A DNA stretch of 64,000 nucleotides from an uncultured delta proteobacterium. GTDB taxonomy: Bacteria > Desulfobacterota > Desulfobulbia > Desulfobulbales > Desulfocapsaceae. Shown here piece after piece: positions 33,801-42,467 of this stretch. The translations under genes were made by a program, and so were the position numbers. Below the pieces are notes generated by a model. The model had not been told where the DNA came from and ran no database searches. It saw nothing but the letters and a program-made list of their open reading frames with translations. Position 1 is the first letter of the stretch. The number at the start of each line of letters is the position of its first letter. The stretch spans positions 1 to 64,000 of the forward strand of contig CAIQWD010000090.1 of NCBI GenBank assembly GCA_903875445.1, read 5' to 3'.

Positions 33801-35843
33801 ATGAGTGAACAAAATATCGTTGAGACTTCGGAAGCTGAAATTGCGGTTCATTGGCAGGAAGAAAAATATTATCACCCAAACTCAAAATTCGTTGGCCAGG
33901 CAAACCTTACCGATCCAGCCATTTACGAACGTATGAGCCTGAAAAATTTTCCCGACTATTACACTGAGTTTGCCGATATGCTGACTTGGTATAAGTCTTG
34001 GGACCAAGTGCTCGATACAAGCGATGCACCCTGTTTCAAATGGTTTAAGGGCGGCAAGCTCAATGCCAGTTATAACTGCATAGACAGGCATCTGGCCAAG
34101 AATAAAAATAAAACCGCCATCCATTTTGTTTCCGAGATAGAAGAAGAAGCAATTGTGCATGTCACCTATCAAGAGCTCTACGTGCGTGTCAACGAGTTTG
34201 CTGCACTCCTCAGAGATACCGCGGGCCTAAAGAGAGGCGACCGGGTGACGATTCACATGCCGATGTCGGCAGAATTGCCCATCGCCATGTTGGCTTGTGC
34301 TCGCCTGGGGATTATTCACTCCGTGGTCTTCGGTGGATTTTCTTCGAGTGCCTGTGCCGACAGGGTTGTCGATTCAAACAGCCGGGTGCTCATCACCATG
34401 GATGCCTACTACCGCGCCGGCAAGCTTTTGAACCATAAAGCGGTTGATGACGAGGCCTGTCTACTTGCCGCCAAAGATGGGCAAAAAGTTGACATGCTTC
34501 TCATCTGGCAGCGCTATCCAGGGAAGATGTCTTCCGACTCGCCGCTGGTTGCAGGGCGTGATATCGTGGTGAACAACGAACTTAAAAAATATTATGGAGC
34601 AAGGGTCGAACCCGAGCAAATGCTCTCGGAGGATCCGCTCTTTTTGATGTATACCAGCGGTACAACTGGTAAACCTAAAGGTGCACAACACGGCACCGGC
34701 GGATATCTTGCGTATGTGACGGCGATGTCCAAATACATCCAGGATATACATCCCGAGGATGTTTACTGGTGTATGGCTGATATCGGCTGGATTACCGGCC
34801 ATTCCTTCATTGTTTACGGCCCGCTGGCGCTGTGTGCTTCTTCGGTTATTTATGAAGGCGTGCCGACCTATCCGGATGCCGGTCGTTCCTGGCGGATAGC
34901 GCAGGATCTCGATATCAATATCTTCCATACCGCTCCGACGACTATACGGGCCTTGAGAAAGGTTGGCCCGGATGAACCGGCCAAGTACAATTATAATTTC
35001 AAGCATATGACCACGGTTGGCGAACCGATTGAGCCTGCAGTATGGAAGTGGTACGAAGAGAAAGTTGGAAAAGGCAAGGCAGTCATTGTTGATACCTATT
35101 GGCAGACTGAGACCGGTGGTTTCCTCTGTTCAACCGTTCCTGGTATCCAGCCTATGAAACCGGGCAGTGCCGGACCTGGTGTTCCCGGTATCCATCCTGT
35201 TATCTTTGATGTGGATGGTAATGAACTCCCCGCGGGTGCGGGAAAAGCCGGCAACATCTGTATTCGAAATCCATGGCCGGGTTGCTTCATGACCATATGG
35301 GGCAACAGACAGCGTTATGTCGATACCTACTTCGGCATGTACAACAAAAATCCGAACAGTAAGGATTGGCGGGATTGGCCATATCTGACTGGTGACGCTG
35401 CTGTGATGGCTGAAGACGGGTATATTCGTATCCTTGGTCGGACAGATGATGTTATCAATGTATCCGGCCATCGTCTCGGCACCAAGGAAATTGAGTCGGC
35501 TTGCCTGAACGTTACGGAAGTTGCCGAAGCAGCCGTCGTTCCGGTAAATCATGAGATCAAAGGCAAAGAACCAGAGGTGTATATTGCCCTTAAGCCTGGA
35601 TACACAGCGTCACCGGAAATTGTCCAGAAAGTTGCCGATGCCATCAACTTTTCAATCGGCAAGATTGCCAAGTGCAGAAACATCTGGATAGTGCCTGATA
35701 TGCCGAAAACGCGTTCCGGTAAGATCATGCGCAGGGTCCTTGGGGCAATCTCCAACAAAGGGGATGTCGGCAATGTCATGACTCTTGCTAATCCCGAGAT
35801 AGTCGAGCAGATCCAAAAGATGGTCAACGATAAACTGAAGTAG
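33801..35843 (+). CDS. acsA: Acetyl-CoA synthetase (AMP-forming)
   Basis: 680 residues from ATG 33801, placed 7 bases after AAGGAG; the upstream GTG at 33792 overlaps that site. Adenylate-forming motifs: FLMYTSGTTGKPKGAQH (P-loop-like), VDTYWQTETGGFLCS, YLTGDAAVMAEDGYIRILGR and the C-terminal catalytic lysine in KTRSGKIMRR (Lys641), the residue acetylated in regulated Acs enzymes. It activates acetate to acetyl-CoA. It differs clearly from the propionyl-CoA synthetase paralogue at 39277. A strong terminator follows, so it is not obligatorily co-transcribed with the next gene. Confidence 0.95.
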   Translation: MSEQNIVETSEAEIAVHWQEEKYYHPNSKFVGQANLTDPAIYERMSLKNFPDYYTEFADMLTWYKSWDQVLDTSDAPCFKWFKGGKLNASYNCIDRHLAKNKNKTAIHFVSEIEEEAIVHVTYQELYVRVNEFAALLRDTAGLKRGDRVTIHMPMSAELPIAMLACARLGIIHSVVFGGFSSSACADRVVDSNSRVLITMDAYYRAGKLLNHKAVDDEACLLAAKDGQKVDMLLIWQRYPGKMSSDSPLVAGRDIVVNNELKKYYGARVEPEQMLSEDPLFLMYTSGTTGKPKGAQHGTGGYLAYVTAMSKYIQDIHPEDVYWCMADIGWITGHSFIVYGPLALCASSVIYEGVPTYPDAGRSWRIAQDLDINIFHTAPTTIRALRKVGPDEPAKYNYNFKHMTTVGEPIEPAVWKWYEEKVGKGKAVIVDTYWQTETGGFLCSTVPGIQPMKPGSAGPGVPGIHPVIFDVDGNELPAGAGKAGNICIRNPWPGCFMTIWGNRQRYVDTYFGMYNKNPNSKDWRDWPYLTGDAAVMAEDGYIRILGRTDDVINVSGHRLGTKEIESACLNVTEVAEAAVVPVNHEIKGKEPEVYIALKPGYTASPEIVQKVADAINFSIGKIAKCRNIWIVPDMPKTRSGKIMRRVLGAISNKGDVGNVMTLANPEIVEQIQKMVNDKLK

Positions 35844-35861
35844 AACCGTTTTGTACGGTTG

Positions 35862-35905
35862 AAAAAAAGGTGAGATCCCTTCTCGGGGGCCTCACCTTTT
35901 TTTTT
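35862..35905 (+). terminator. Rho-independent terminator of acsA
   Basis: AAAAGGTGAG (35865-35874) pairs perfectly with CTCACCTTTT (35891-35900), and the T-run continues to 35905. It lies about 20 bases after the acsA stop codon. Confidence 0.9.
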
Positions 35906-35918
35906 GGAATTATGTGCA

Positions 35919-35976
35919 GTTTCAGTTAAAGAGAAGCAACAATTCTACGTTTCAGTTAAAGAGTATGCAACAATCC
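35919..35976. repeat. Two tandem copies of a 15-base motif upstream of the M50-like gene
   Basis: GTTTCAGTTAAAGAG occurs at 35919-35933 and again at 35949-35963, each followed by GCAACAAT two to four bases later. The copies are 30 bases apart, close to three helical turns, which suits a regulator binding on one face of DNA. They lie between the acsA terminator and the next gene. Confidence 0.6.
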
Positions 35977-36003
35977 TGCAAATATTAATAAAGGGGGCTG
36001 GTT

Positions 36004-36657
36004 TTGGATTTTCATCTACCGTATCTCATTGATTATTCCCATCTTGCAGTTGATGATGCGGCGATCTTTTGTGTAGCCGCTCTTGTGGGGATCATGGTCA
36101 GCGCGGAGGGGCAGGCCTTTGTGGCAACCCTGCTTGGTGATGCTCGGGCAGGCGCCAAAGACCGGTTTCACTACAATGTTTTTTTGCATATGAGTGTGCT
36201 CGGCACCTTGAATTTTTTGGTGGCCGGATTTGGCTGGGCCAAGGAAATGGATATAGATCCGAAGAAGTTAAAAAGCCATCCTCAACTTTTCCTGATAATT
36301 GCCAGATTGTCCGGTCCGTTAGCCAACCTGCTTTTAGCCAACATTGCAGCAAGTTTGAACTGGCTTATCGGTAGTTACGGATATGAAGATAAGGTTTTTT
36401 CAACGGTAGCGGTAGTCAATGTCACCATGGCCGTCTATAGCTTGTTGGTGATACCGCCGCTCCCCGGTGCGGTCTTGCTCTTTGCTTTTTTCCCTGATAA
36501 TGATTTTTTTGCCAAGGTAAAAAAGAAGCTTAATTTCTTAGGGCCATTTATAATTGTCGGCATTTTTGCCGCAATCAGGTTCAGTGGATGGAATGGCCTC
36601 AATGCAGTAATCACTCCGATTGTTGCCGCTATTACCAAAACCATCCTTGGCCAATAA
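36004..36657 (+). CDS. Degenerate site-2-protease-like (M50) integral membrane protein
   Basis: 217 residues with about five membrane helices. The framework matches the short M50/site-2-protease family: a helix ending AFVATLLGDARAG, then FGWAKEMDIDPKKL, then ARLSGPLANLLLANI and IPPLPGA. The catalytic motif HExxH, expected just before AFVA, is replaced by SAEGQ; the usual NPxxHxDPxG segment reads NVFLHMSVLG; and the third metal ligand (Asp in PPLDG) is Pro. The metal site is therefore lost and the protein is presumably an inactive homologue with a binding or scaffolding role. It lies between acsA and the CoA-transferase/GNAT gene. ATG versus upstream TTG starts are not distinguished: the first codon used here is the TTG at 36004. 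Confidence 0.7.
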   Translation: MDFHLPYLIDYSHLAVDDAAIFCVAALVGIMVSAEGQAFVATLLGDARAGAKDRFHYNVFLHMSVLGTLNFLVAGFGWAKEMDIDPKKLKSHPQLFLIIARLSGPLANLLLANIAASLNWLIGSYGYEDKVFSTVAVVNVTMAVYSLLVIPPLPGAVLLFAFFPDNDFFAKVKKKLNFLGPFIIVGIFAAIRFSGWNGLNAVITPIVAAITKTILGQ

Positions 36658-36740
36658 GTCCAGGAGACCGTGGTGAGGTTGTGTCGATTCTGAGGTTGCG
36701 GGACCTGTCTGCAGAAAAGCTGTGGTCCCGTATCGATTTA

Positions 36741-36846
36741 TTTAGGGGCCGTTAAGAAATAACTCCTACTATTTTCACCATTTCTTTACGGCCCCTTATG
36801 CCGTTCATGACATTGAAACGGATTACTTATTGTTGAACGGCGGCTT
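36741..36846. repeat. 106-bp structured repeat, copy 2 (opposite orientation to copy 1)
   Basis: Matches the reverse complement of 14096-14201 with two mismatches. It contains the same two hairpins, the larger with arms AGGGGCCGTTAAGAAAT and ATTTCTTTACGGCCCCT. Here it lies between convergent genes, where it could terminate both transcripts. The 200-base gap (36658-36857) contains nothing else recognised. Confidence 0.85.
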
Positions 36847-36857
36847 ACATAGTTTGA

Positions 36858-38744
36858 TCAGGACGCCAATTCATTAAAACGGCAACTGAGGATCAGGTCA
36901 CCGTCTTCGTATTGAGTCTTCACCTTATACGGCAAAGTTTTGAAGAGGCTGATCATTGCCTTATTGCTTGGAAAAGTATAAGCCATTAACCCACTTATGC
37001 CATTTTCTCGAGCAACCGCCGCCAATTTTTTCAGGAAAAAAGTACCAAGCCCTTTACCTTGGTATTCCGCACTGACGGAAAATGCCACTTCGGCCAGATT
37101 TTTATCCGGCAGTTTCATGCTCTCCGCTACCGCTACCACCCGACCAAAACCAAATTCTCCGACTACGGCAACAATGGTCAGATCATTGACATAATCGACA
37201 TGGGAGCGGGTTTCCATTTCGGCTCTGGCAAAAATGGTTTTTTGACAGAAAAATCTCGTCAGAACGTCCTCTTTCGGCAGGCTATAGTAGTGCTCCTGGA
37301 TGCGTCGTTCATCGACCGGTTTCGCAGGCCGGACGGTAACCTTTGTGCCATTGATGGTGAGAGTCTCTTCCAGTTGGACCGGATATACGGCTCTCGCCGC
37401 CTCGCCCAGAGTCCTTTCCGCACCGATAAAGCCACGTTGTTTAGCAGCCTCAAAGAGTTCTTCCCGGAACATCGGATGAGCGATACTGATCATCGCGATA
37501 ACCCGTTCCTGAAGGCTTTTGCCAAAAAGATTGACCGAGCCGTATTCGGATACCACGTAGTGGACATCGCCACGCGGGACGACAACGACCTGTTCTTTCA
37601 TATACGGGACAATGTTTGATTGAATGCCGTTTTCCGTCTCATTCGTTGAAAAGATTGTGAGGATGGATTTGCCGCCAGGTGATCGACGTGCGCCCCTGAC
37701 AAAGTCGGGGATACCCGATACCCCCGCAAAACGAGTTACCGAGGAGGCCTCCGCCGAGACCTGTCCGGTAAGATCAATGGTCTTTGCGACATTTAAGGAG
37801 ACCATGCGGTTATGCTGGGAGATGACAAACGGATCATTTACATAGTCGGAGGGGTGAAAATCAATAGCAGGGTTGTCGTTGAGGAATTCATACAGGTTAT
37901 GGCTGCCTATGGCCATGGAGGCCACCATTTTTCCCTCGTTCAGGCCCTTTTTCTTGTTGTTGATGTTGCCCGTGGCATAAAGATGCATGATGTCGTCAGT
38001 AAGAAACTGCGAATGGACACCCAGATCATTTTTATTGGAGAGCCCCTGCACGGTAGCCTGAGAAGCGGAGTCAAGGCCTATCTGCAGGGTTGAGCCGTCT
38101 TCTATCAAATTGGCAATATGCCGGCCGATACTGATCGCCGCTTCGGAAGTTATTCTTGAAATAGGAATCGAAAGAAGTTCCTCCTCGTATTCCACCAGGA
38201 GATCGACGTCATTGACATGAATAAAGCTTTGTCCCATGACCCTCGGCATTCTCGGGTTGACCTGAGCGATGACTAAATCGGCTGATCGGGCAGCTGCCAT
38301 GGTCACATCAACGGAGATGCCAAGGCTCATCCAGCCAAAATCATCAATGGTGGAGACCTGGATCAGAGCTACATTCAAAGGCAGTTTGCGCTTTGTGAAC
38401 AAGCTGGGGACATCCGACATGTTCATCGGCGTAATAAATCTTCTTTGCTGGGCGATGGTCAGGTTGGTGGTGGATCCAAGGTAGATCGAACGAATGTTCA
38501 GGTTGGTGTCCTTGGTCTTGTCGGCTATGGCGGCCAGGGAGACAGTTTCCCTGCCGAGGAGGCGGACTATTTCCAAGCCACTGAATTTGTTAGTGTTCTC
38601 AACAAGTGTTTTGACAAGGATCTGGGGCTCGCCGCAACCGGATCCAATAAAAACCCTATGCCCGGATTTGATGTGGCCGATGGCCTTCTCCGGAGTTACC
38701 GTTTTTTCTAAATAACCATCAGCCCAATATTGAGAATTCGGCAT
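36858..38744 (-). CDS. Acetyl-CoA hydrolase/CoA-transferase-like protein fused to a GNAT acetyltransferase domain
   Basis: 628 residues. Residues about 10-460 follow the acetyl-CoA hydrolase/CoA-transferase (AbfT/Cat2-like) family: VFIGSGCGEPQ, SADLVIAQVNP, the block LGVHSQFLTDDIM, DLTGQVSAE and VVPRGDVHYVVSEYG. Residues about 468-620 are a GNAT domain with the acetyl-CoA-binding QGKGLG motif in EYQGKGLGTFFLKKL. In AbfT/Cat2 relatives the LGVHSE/T-E position carries the catalytic Glu; here it is Gln246. The protein may therefore sense or bind acyl-CoA rather than transfer CoA, with the GNAT domain acetylating a partner, analogous in layout to Pat. Convergent with the M50-like gene and divergent from prpE. 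Confidence 0.85.
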   Translation of the reverse strand: MPNSQYWADGYLEKTVTPEKAIGHIKSGHRVFIGSGCGEPQILVKTLVENTNKFSGLEIVRLLGRETVSLAAIADKTKDTNLNIRSIYLGSTTNLTIAQQRRFITPMNMSDVPSLFTKRKLPLNVALIQVSTIDDFGWMSLGISVDVTMAAARSADLVIAQVNPRMPRVMGQSFIHVNDVDLLVEYEEELLSIPISRITSEAAISIGRHIANLIEDGSTLQIGLDSASQATVQGLSNKNDLGVHSQFLTDDIMHLYATGNINNKKKGLNEGKMVASMAIGSHNLYEFLNDNPAIDFHPSDYVNDPFVISQHNRMVSLNVAKTIDLTGQVSAEASSVTRFAGVSGIPDFVRGARRSPGGKSILTIFSTNETENGIQSNIVPYMKEQVVVVPRGDVHYVVSEYGSVNLFGKSLQERVIAMISIAHPMFREELFEAAKQRGFIGAERTLGEAARAVYPVQLEETLTINGTKVTVRPAKPVDERRIQEHYYSLPKEDVLTRFFCQKTIFARAEMETRSHVDYVNDLTIVAVVGEFGFGRVVAVAESMKLPDKNLAEVAFSVSAEYQGKGLGTFFLKKLAAVARENGISGLMAYTFPSNKAMISLFKTLPYKVKTQYEDGDLILSCRFNELAS

Positions 38745-39276
38745 ATTTCATCTCCTCTTAATATATCGATCGCAAATGCTTTTGAAGTTGTCCAAAGGGG
38801 TGGTGATCGGCTCTCGGCTCGAATCTTAGGAAGATCTTATCTCACCAGAGAGGCAATCACAATACATTTTGCTACACCGCGGTCGGCGCCCTATAAAAGC
38901 GATTTGAACACTCAAAAAATGCAATAATGGTAAAACTCGAGCAGCGGAGTTTGTAATTGAGTAACAATGTTCTTTTTTATCTTGCAACGGTTAGTGTGTT
39001 TAAATAAAAATAATAAAAACAATTAGATAAATATATATATAAGCAATTCATCAACTCTATATGGTTTTAAAATGGGAGGAACAGGTGCTCTGCAGGATTT
39101 GCCCAAAAAATATTATAACTAACAGTAATCAAAATATAAAAAATATTTTCAATCAAAATTGATCAATTTTTAAGTGTAACAATGTTAAATTTCTTCTTGA
39201 AGTGTCGGTAGGTTTGCAGTATACATTCCTTTGGAAACTGACGGATGGACTAAAATTCATACCTAAAGGAGCAAGT
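38745..39276. other. 532-bp AT-rich divergent promoter region with a 16-base palindrome
   Basis: The gap separates the CoA-transferase/GNAT gene and prpE. It contains a perfect palindrome AAAATTGATCAATTTT (39155-39170) about 105 bases before the prpE start, and AAAATATTTT nearby. Reading frames crossing it have no support; the frame upstream of prpE from 39202 lacks a ribosome-binding site. Control of both divergent genes probably occurs here. Confidence 0.5.
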
Positions 39277-41172
39277 ATGGCGAATTATGATGCAGTGTTT
39301 CAGCGGAGTTTGAAGAATCCTGAAGAATTTTGGGGGGAAGCAGCGCAAAGCATTACTTGGTTTAAGAAATATGACAAGGTTTTAGATTCCTCAAATCCAC
39401 CGTTTTACAAGTGGTTTCCCGGTGGCAAAATGAATACCTGCTATAACGCCATCGACCGTCATGTCGAAGGTGGCAGGGCAGATCAAGTTGCAATCATTTA
39501 TGACAGTCCGGTTACCAACACACTTAAAAAAATCACCTATAAAGAACTGCTGGAGCAAGTGTCCACCTTCGCCGGTGCGTTGGCAAGTCAGGGCGTCGTC
39601 AAGGGAGACACCGTAGTTATTTATATGCCGATGATTCCTGAAGCCGCAATAGCCATGTTGGCATGTGCAAGGCTCGGGGCCATTCATTCCGTGGTTTTTG
39701 GTGGTTTTGCGCCGCATGAGCTGGCAATTCGCATTGATCATGCACAGCCGAAATTATTGATTACTGCTTCCGGAGCGGTTGAAGGCAAAAAAATACTTTC
39801 CTATAAGCCGCTTGTCGATAGTGCAATCGAGCAGTCTACCCATGAAGTGAAGAAGGTAATCCTCTTCCAGCGTGATATCGTCAAGTCCGAGATGATCCCC
39901 GGGCGTGATCTTGACTGGGCCGACTTGGTAAGCAAGAGTTCGCCTGTCGGTTGCACCGAGGTTGATGCCACCGATCCCTTATACATTCTCTATACTTCCG
40001 GCACGACCGGGATGCCCAAGGGCGTTATTCGTGATAATGGCGGGCATGCCGTAGCACTTTACTGGACCATGAAAAACCTCTACAACATTAATCCCGGCGA
40101 TGTATGGTGGTCTGCTTCCGATGTTGGCTGGGTTGTCGGCCATTCCTATATCGTTTATGCGCCCCTTCTGCAAGGTTCAACCACCGTATTTTATGAGGGC
40201 AAACCGGTTGGAACTCCCGATGCAGGTGCTTTCTGGCGGGTCATTTCCCAGCATAAAGTAAAATCGCTGTTTACTGCCCCTACGGCCTTTCGGGCAATCA
40301 AAAAAGAGGATCCGCTGGGAGTTCATTTTGCAAAATATGATACCTCTTGCTTCGAGTGTTTGTATCTTGCCGGTGAACGAACGGATCCCGACACATTACA
40401 CTGGGCGGAGAAACTGATCGGTGTTCCGGTCATCGATCATTGGTGGCAGACCGAGACCGGTTGGGCGATCGTCGGCAATTGTCGAGGCATTGAACTGTTA
40501 CCGATTAAGGAAGGCTCGCCGACCAAACCCTTGGTAGGTTACGACGTGCGTGTCGTAAACGACGAAGGTGAGGCAGTGCCCAAAGGAACTAATGGAAATA
40601 TTGTCATCAAGCTGCCGTTGCCACCAGGCAACCTGACCACTCTCTGGCGAAATGACGAGCGTTTCATAAAATCCTACATGAGCAAGTTTCCCGGGTATTA
40701 TGAAACCAGCGACGGCGGGTTCATTGATGCTGATGGCTATGTATATGTAATGGGCCGAATGGATGATGTCATCAATATCGCCGGTCATAGGTTGTCAACC
40801 GGCGCCATGGAGGAGATTATCTCCAATCATCCCGATATCGCCGAATGTGCCGTGTTCGGTGCCGATGATCAAATGAAAGGCCAATTACCGGTTGGTCTGT
40901 TCGTCGTCAAGGCTGGTGTCACAAGGGATGGCGAGGAAATCAAGAAAGAATTGGTGAAAATGGTTCGAGAAACCATTGGCCCCATCGCCTGCTTCAAGGA
41001 TGCTATGCAGGTTGTCCGACTGCCGAAAACCAGATCCGGCAAGATTCTCCGAGGCACCATGCGCTCCATTGCCAATAATCAAGAGTATAGAACCCCATCG
41101 ACCATTGATGATCCGGCGATACTTACCGAGATCACTGAAGCTCTGGCAAAAATGGGATATGTGAAAAAATAG
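39277..41172 (+). CDS. prpE: Propionyl-CoA synthetase (AMP-forming)
   Basis: 631 residues from ATG 39277, with AAAGGA six bases before; the longer frame from 39202 is not preferred. Motifs: ILYTSGTTGMPKGVIRDNGG, with the RDNGGH continuation typical of propionyl-CoA rather than acetyl-CoA synthetases, DVGWVVGHSYIVYAPLL, DHWWQTETGWAIV, and the catalytic, potentially acetylated Lys589 in KTRSGKILRG. It activates propionate, feeding the methylmalonyl-CoA pathway whose genes follow. A terminator separates it from sucC. Confidence 0.94.
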   Translation: MANYDAVFQRSLKNPEEFWGEAAQSITWFKKYDKVLDSSNPPFYKWFPGGKMNTCYNAIDRHVEGGRADQVAIIYDSPVTNTLKKITYKELLEQVSTFAGALASQGVVKGDTVVIYMPMIPEAAIAMLACARLGAIHSVVFGGFAPHELAIRIDHAQPKLLITASGAVEGKKILSYKPLVDSAIEQSTHEVKKVILFQRDIVKSEMIPGRDLDWADLVSKSSPVGCTEVDATDPLYILYTSGTTGMPKGVIRDNGGHAVALYWTMKNLYNINPGDVWWSASDVGWVVGHSYIVYAPLLQGSTTVFYEGKPVGTPDAGAFWRVISQHKVKSLFTAPTAFRAIKKEDPLGVHFAKYDTSCFECLYLAGERTDPDTLHWAEKLIGVPVIDHWWQTETGWAIVGNCRGIELLPIKEGSPTKPLVGYDVRVVNDEGEAVPKGTNGNIVIKLPLPPGNLTTLWRNDERFIKSYMSKFPGYYETSDGGFIDADGYVYVMGRMDDVINIAGHRLSTGAMEEIISNHPDIAECAVFGADDQMKGQLPVGLFVVKAGVTRDGEEIKKELVKMVRETIGPIACFKDAMQVVRLPKTRSGKILRGTMRSIANNQEYRTPSTIDDPAILTEITEALAKMGYVKK

Positions 41173-41185
41173 TGGTTTTTAAACC

Positions 41186-41219
41186 GGGCAGCTGCACTTG
41201 ATGCAGCTGCCCTTTTTTC
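41186..41219 (+). terminator. Rho-independent terminator of prpE
   Basis: GGGCAGCTGCA (41186-41196) and TGCAGCTGCCC (41202-41212) form a perfect 11-base stem with a 5-base loop followed by six T's. Confidence 0.92.
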
Positions 41220-41273
41220 ATTTCCAAAAGGGGCGAGAGTAATTTTGAGCCCCGTTTTCCTAGGACGGCTTTT

Positions 41274-42431
41274 ATGAAGATTCATGAATACCAGGCGAAA
41301 GAACTTTTTCGTAAGTACAAGGTGCCGACTCCCGAGGGTGGTGTAAGCAACACGGTTCAGGGGATCGAGAAGATTGCCGCAGGTCTTGGCCTGCCCGTGG
41401 CTGTCAAGGCTCAGATTCATGCCGGAGGCAGAGGCAAGGGTGGTGGTGTTAAGCTGGCTAGAACCAATGAGGATGTTACCCAGGCCGCCAAAGCAATCCT
41501 TGGAATGACCCTGGTGACTAAACAAACGGGTCCGGAAGGGCGGGTTGTAAAGACCATCCTGGTGGAAAAAGGGGTAGCGATCAAGAAAGAGATGTACCTC
41601 TCGCTGGTTCCTGATCGCAGTACCGCAACGGTGACAATTATTGCCAGCCAGGATGGTGGCATGGATATAGAAGAAGTTGCAGCCAAGACCCCGGAACGGA
41701 TAATTAAGGTTGCGGTTAATCCGATCACCGGTATTCGCAGCTATCATGTCGGCCGGGTGATGTTTGGCCTGGAGCTTGAAAAGGAGCTGATGAAAGAGTT
41801 TTCGGCGATTCTGAAAAGCCTCTATACGCTCTTTGTCGACTATGATTGCTCCTTGGTGGAGATTAATCCGCTCATCATTACCGAAGATAACAGAATTATC
41901 GCACTCGATGCGAAGATGGATATTGATTCGAACGCCCTGTACCGTCACCCCGATGTCCTGGCAATGCATGATCCTAATGAGGATGATCCGACCGAGGCTG
42001 AGGCCGCAAAATTTAACCTCAATTATATAAATCTCGGCGGTAATGTCGGGAATATGGTCAATGGCGCCGGACTGGCCATGGCAACCATGGATATCATTAA
42101 ACAGGCAGGGGCTGAACCCGCCAATTTCCTTGATGTCGGCGGCGGTGCCAATGCCGAAATGGTGGAAAACGGCTTTCGCATCATCCTCAGTGATTCGAAG
42201 GTGAAAGGGATTTTGATCAACATTTTTGGGGGGATCCTTCGCTGTGACGTTCTGGCGCAGGGTGTCGTCCAGGCGGCCAAGAAGATAAAATTGTCGGTAC
42301 CGGTAGTAGTGAGAATGGAAGGAACCAATGTTGAAGAAGGCCGAAGAATTCTCAGTGAATCCGGGTTGAAATTGATTAATGCCACTGATCTATCCGATGC
42401 CGCAAGAAAAGTTGCGGAAATTGTCGCCTAG
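41274..42431 (+). CDS. sucC: Succinyl-CoA synthetase, beta subunit (ADP-forming type)
   Basis: 385 residues. It opens MKIHEYQAKELFRKYKVPTP and shows the ATP-grasp segments VKAQIHAGGRGKGGGVKLA and SLVEINPLI, then NGAGLAMATMDIIK, FLDVGGGANAEMVENGF and NIFGGILRCD. With SucD it interconverts succinyl-CoA and succinate with substrate-level phosphorylation. In the propionate pathway it links methylmalonyl-CoA mutase to succinate. It begins the sucCD/transcarboxylase gene string. Confidence 0.95.
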   Translation: MKIHEYQAKELFRKYKVPTPEGGVSNTVQGIEKIAAGLGLPVAVKAQIHAGGRGKGGGVKLARTNEDVTQAAKAILGMTLVTKQTGPEGRVVKTILVEKGVAIKKEMYLSLVPDRSTATVTIIASQDGGMDIEEVAAKTPERIIKVAVNPITGIRSYHVGRVMFGLELEKELMKEFSAILKSLYTLFVDYDCSLVEINPLIITEDNRIIALDAKMDIDSNALYRHPDVLAMHDPNEDDPTEAEAAKFNLNYINLGGNVGNMVNGAGLAMATMDIIKQAGAEPANFLDVGGGANAEMVENGFRIILSDSKVKGILINIFGGILRCDVLAQGVVQAAKKIKLSVPVVVRMEGTNVEEGRRILSESGLKLINATDLSDAARKVAEIVA

Positions 42432-42467
42432 GCAAACGCATTAGAAAATATACTTTGGAAGGAAAAA

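Noticed and set aside
35919..35976. CRISPR-like repeat
   Set aside because: Only two short imperfect copies with 15-base gap, no array or cas genes.
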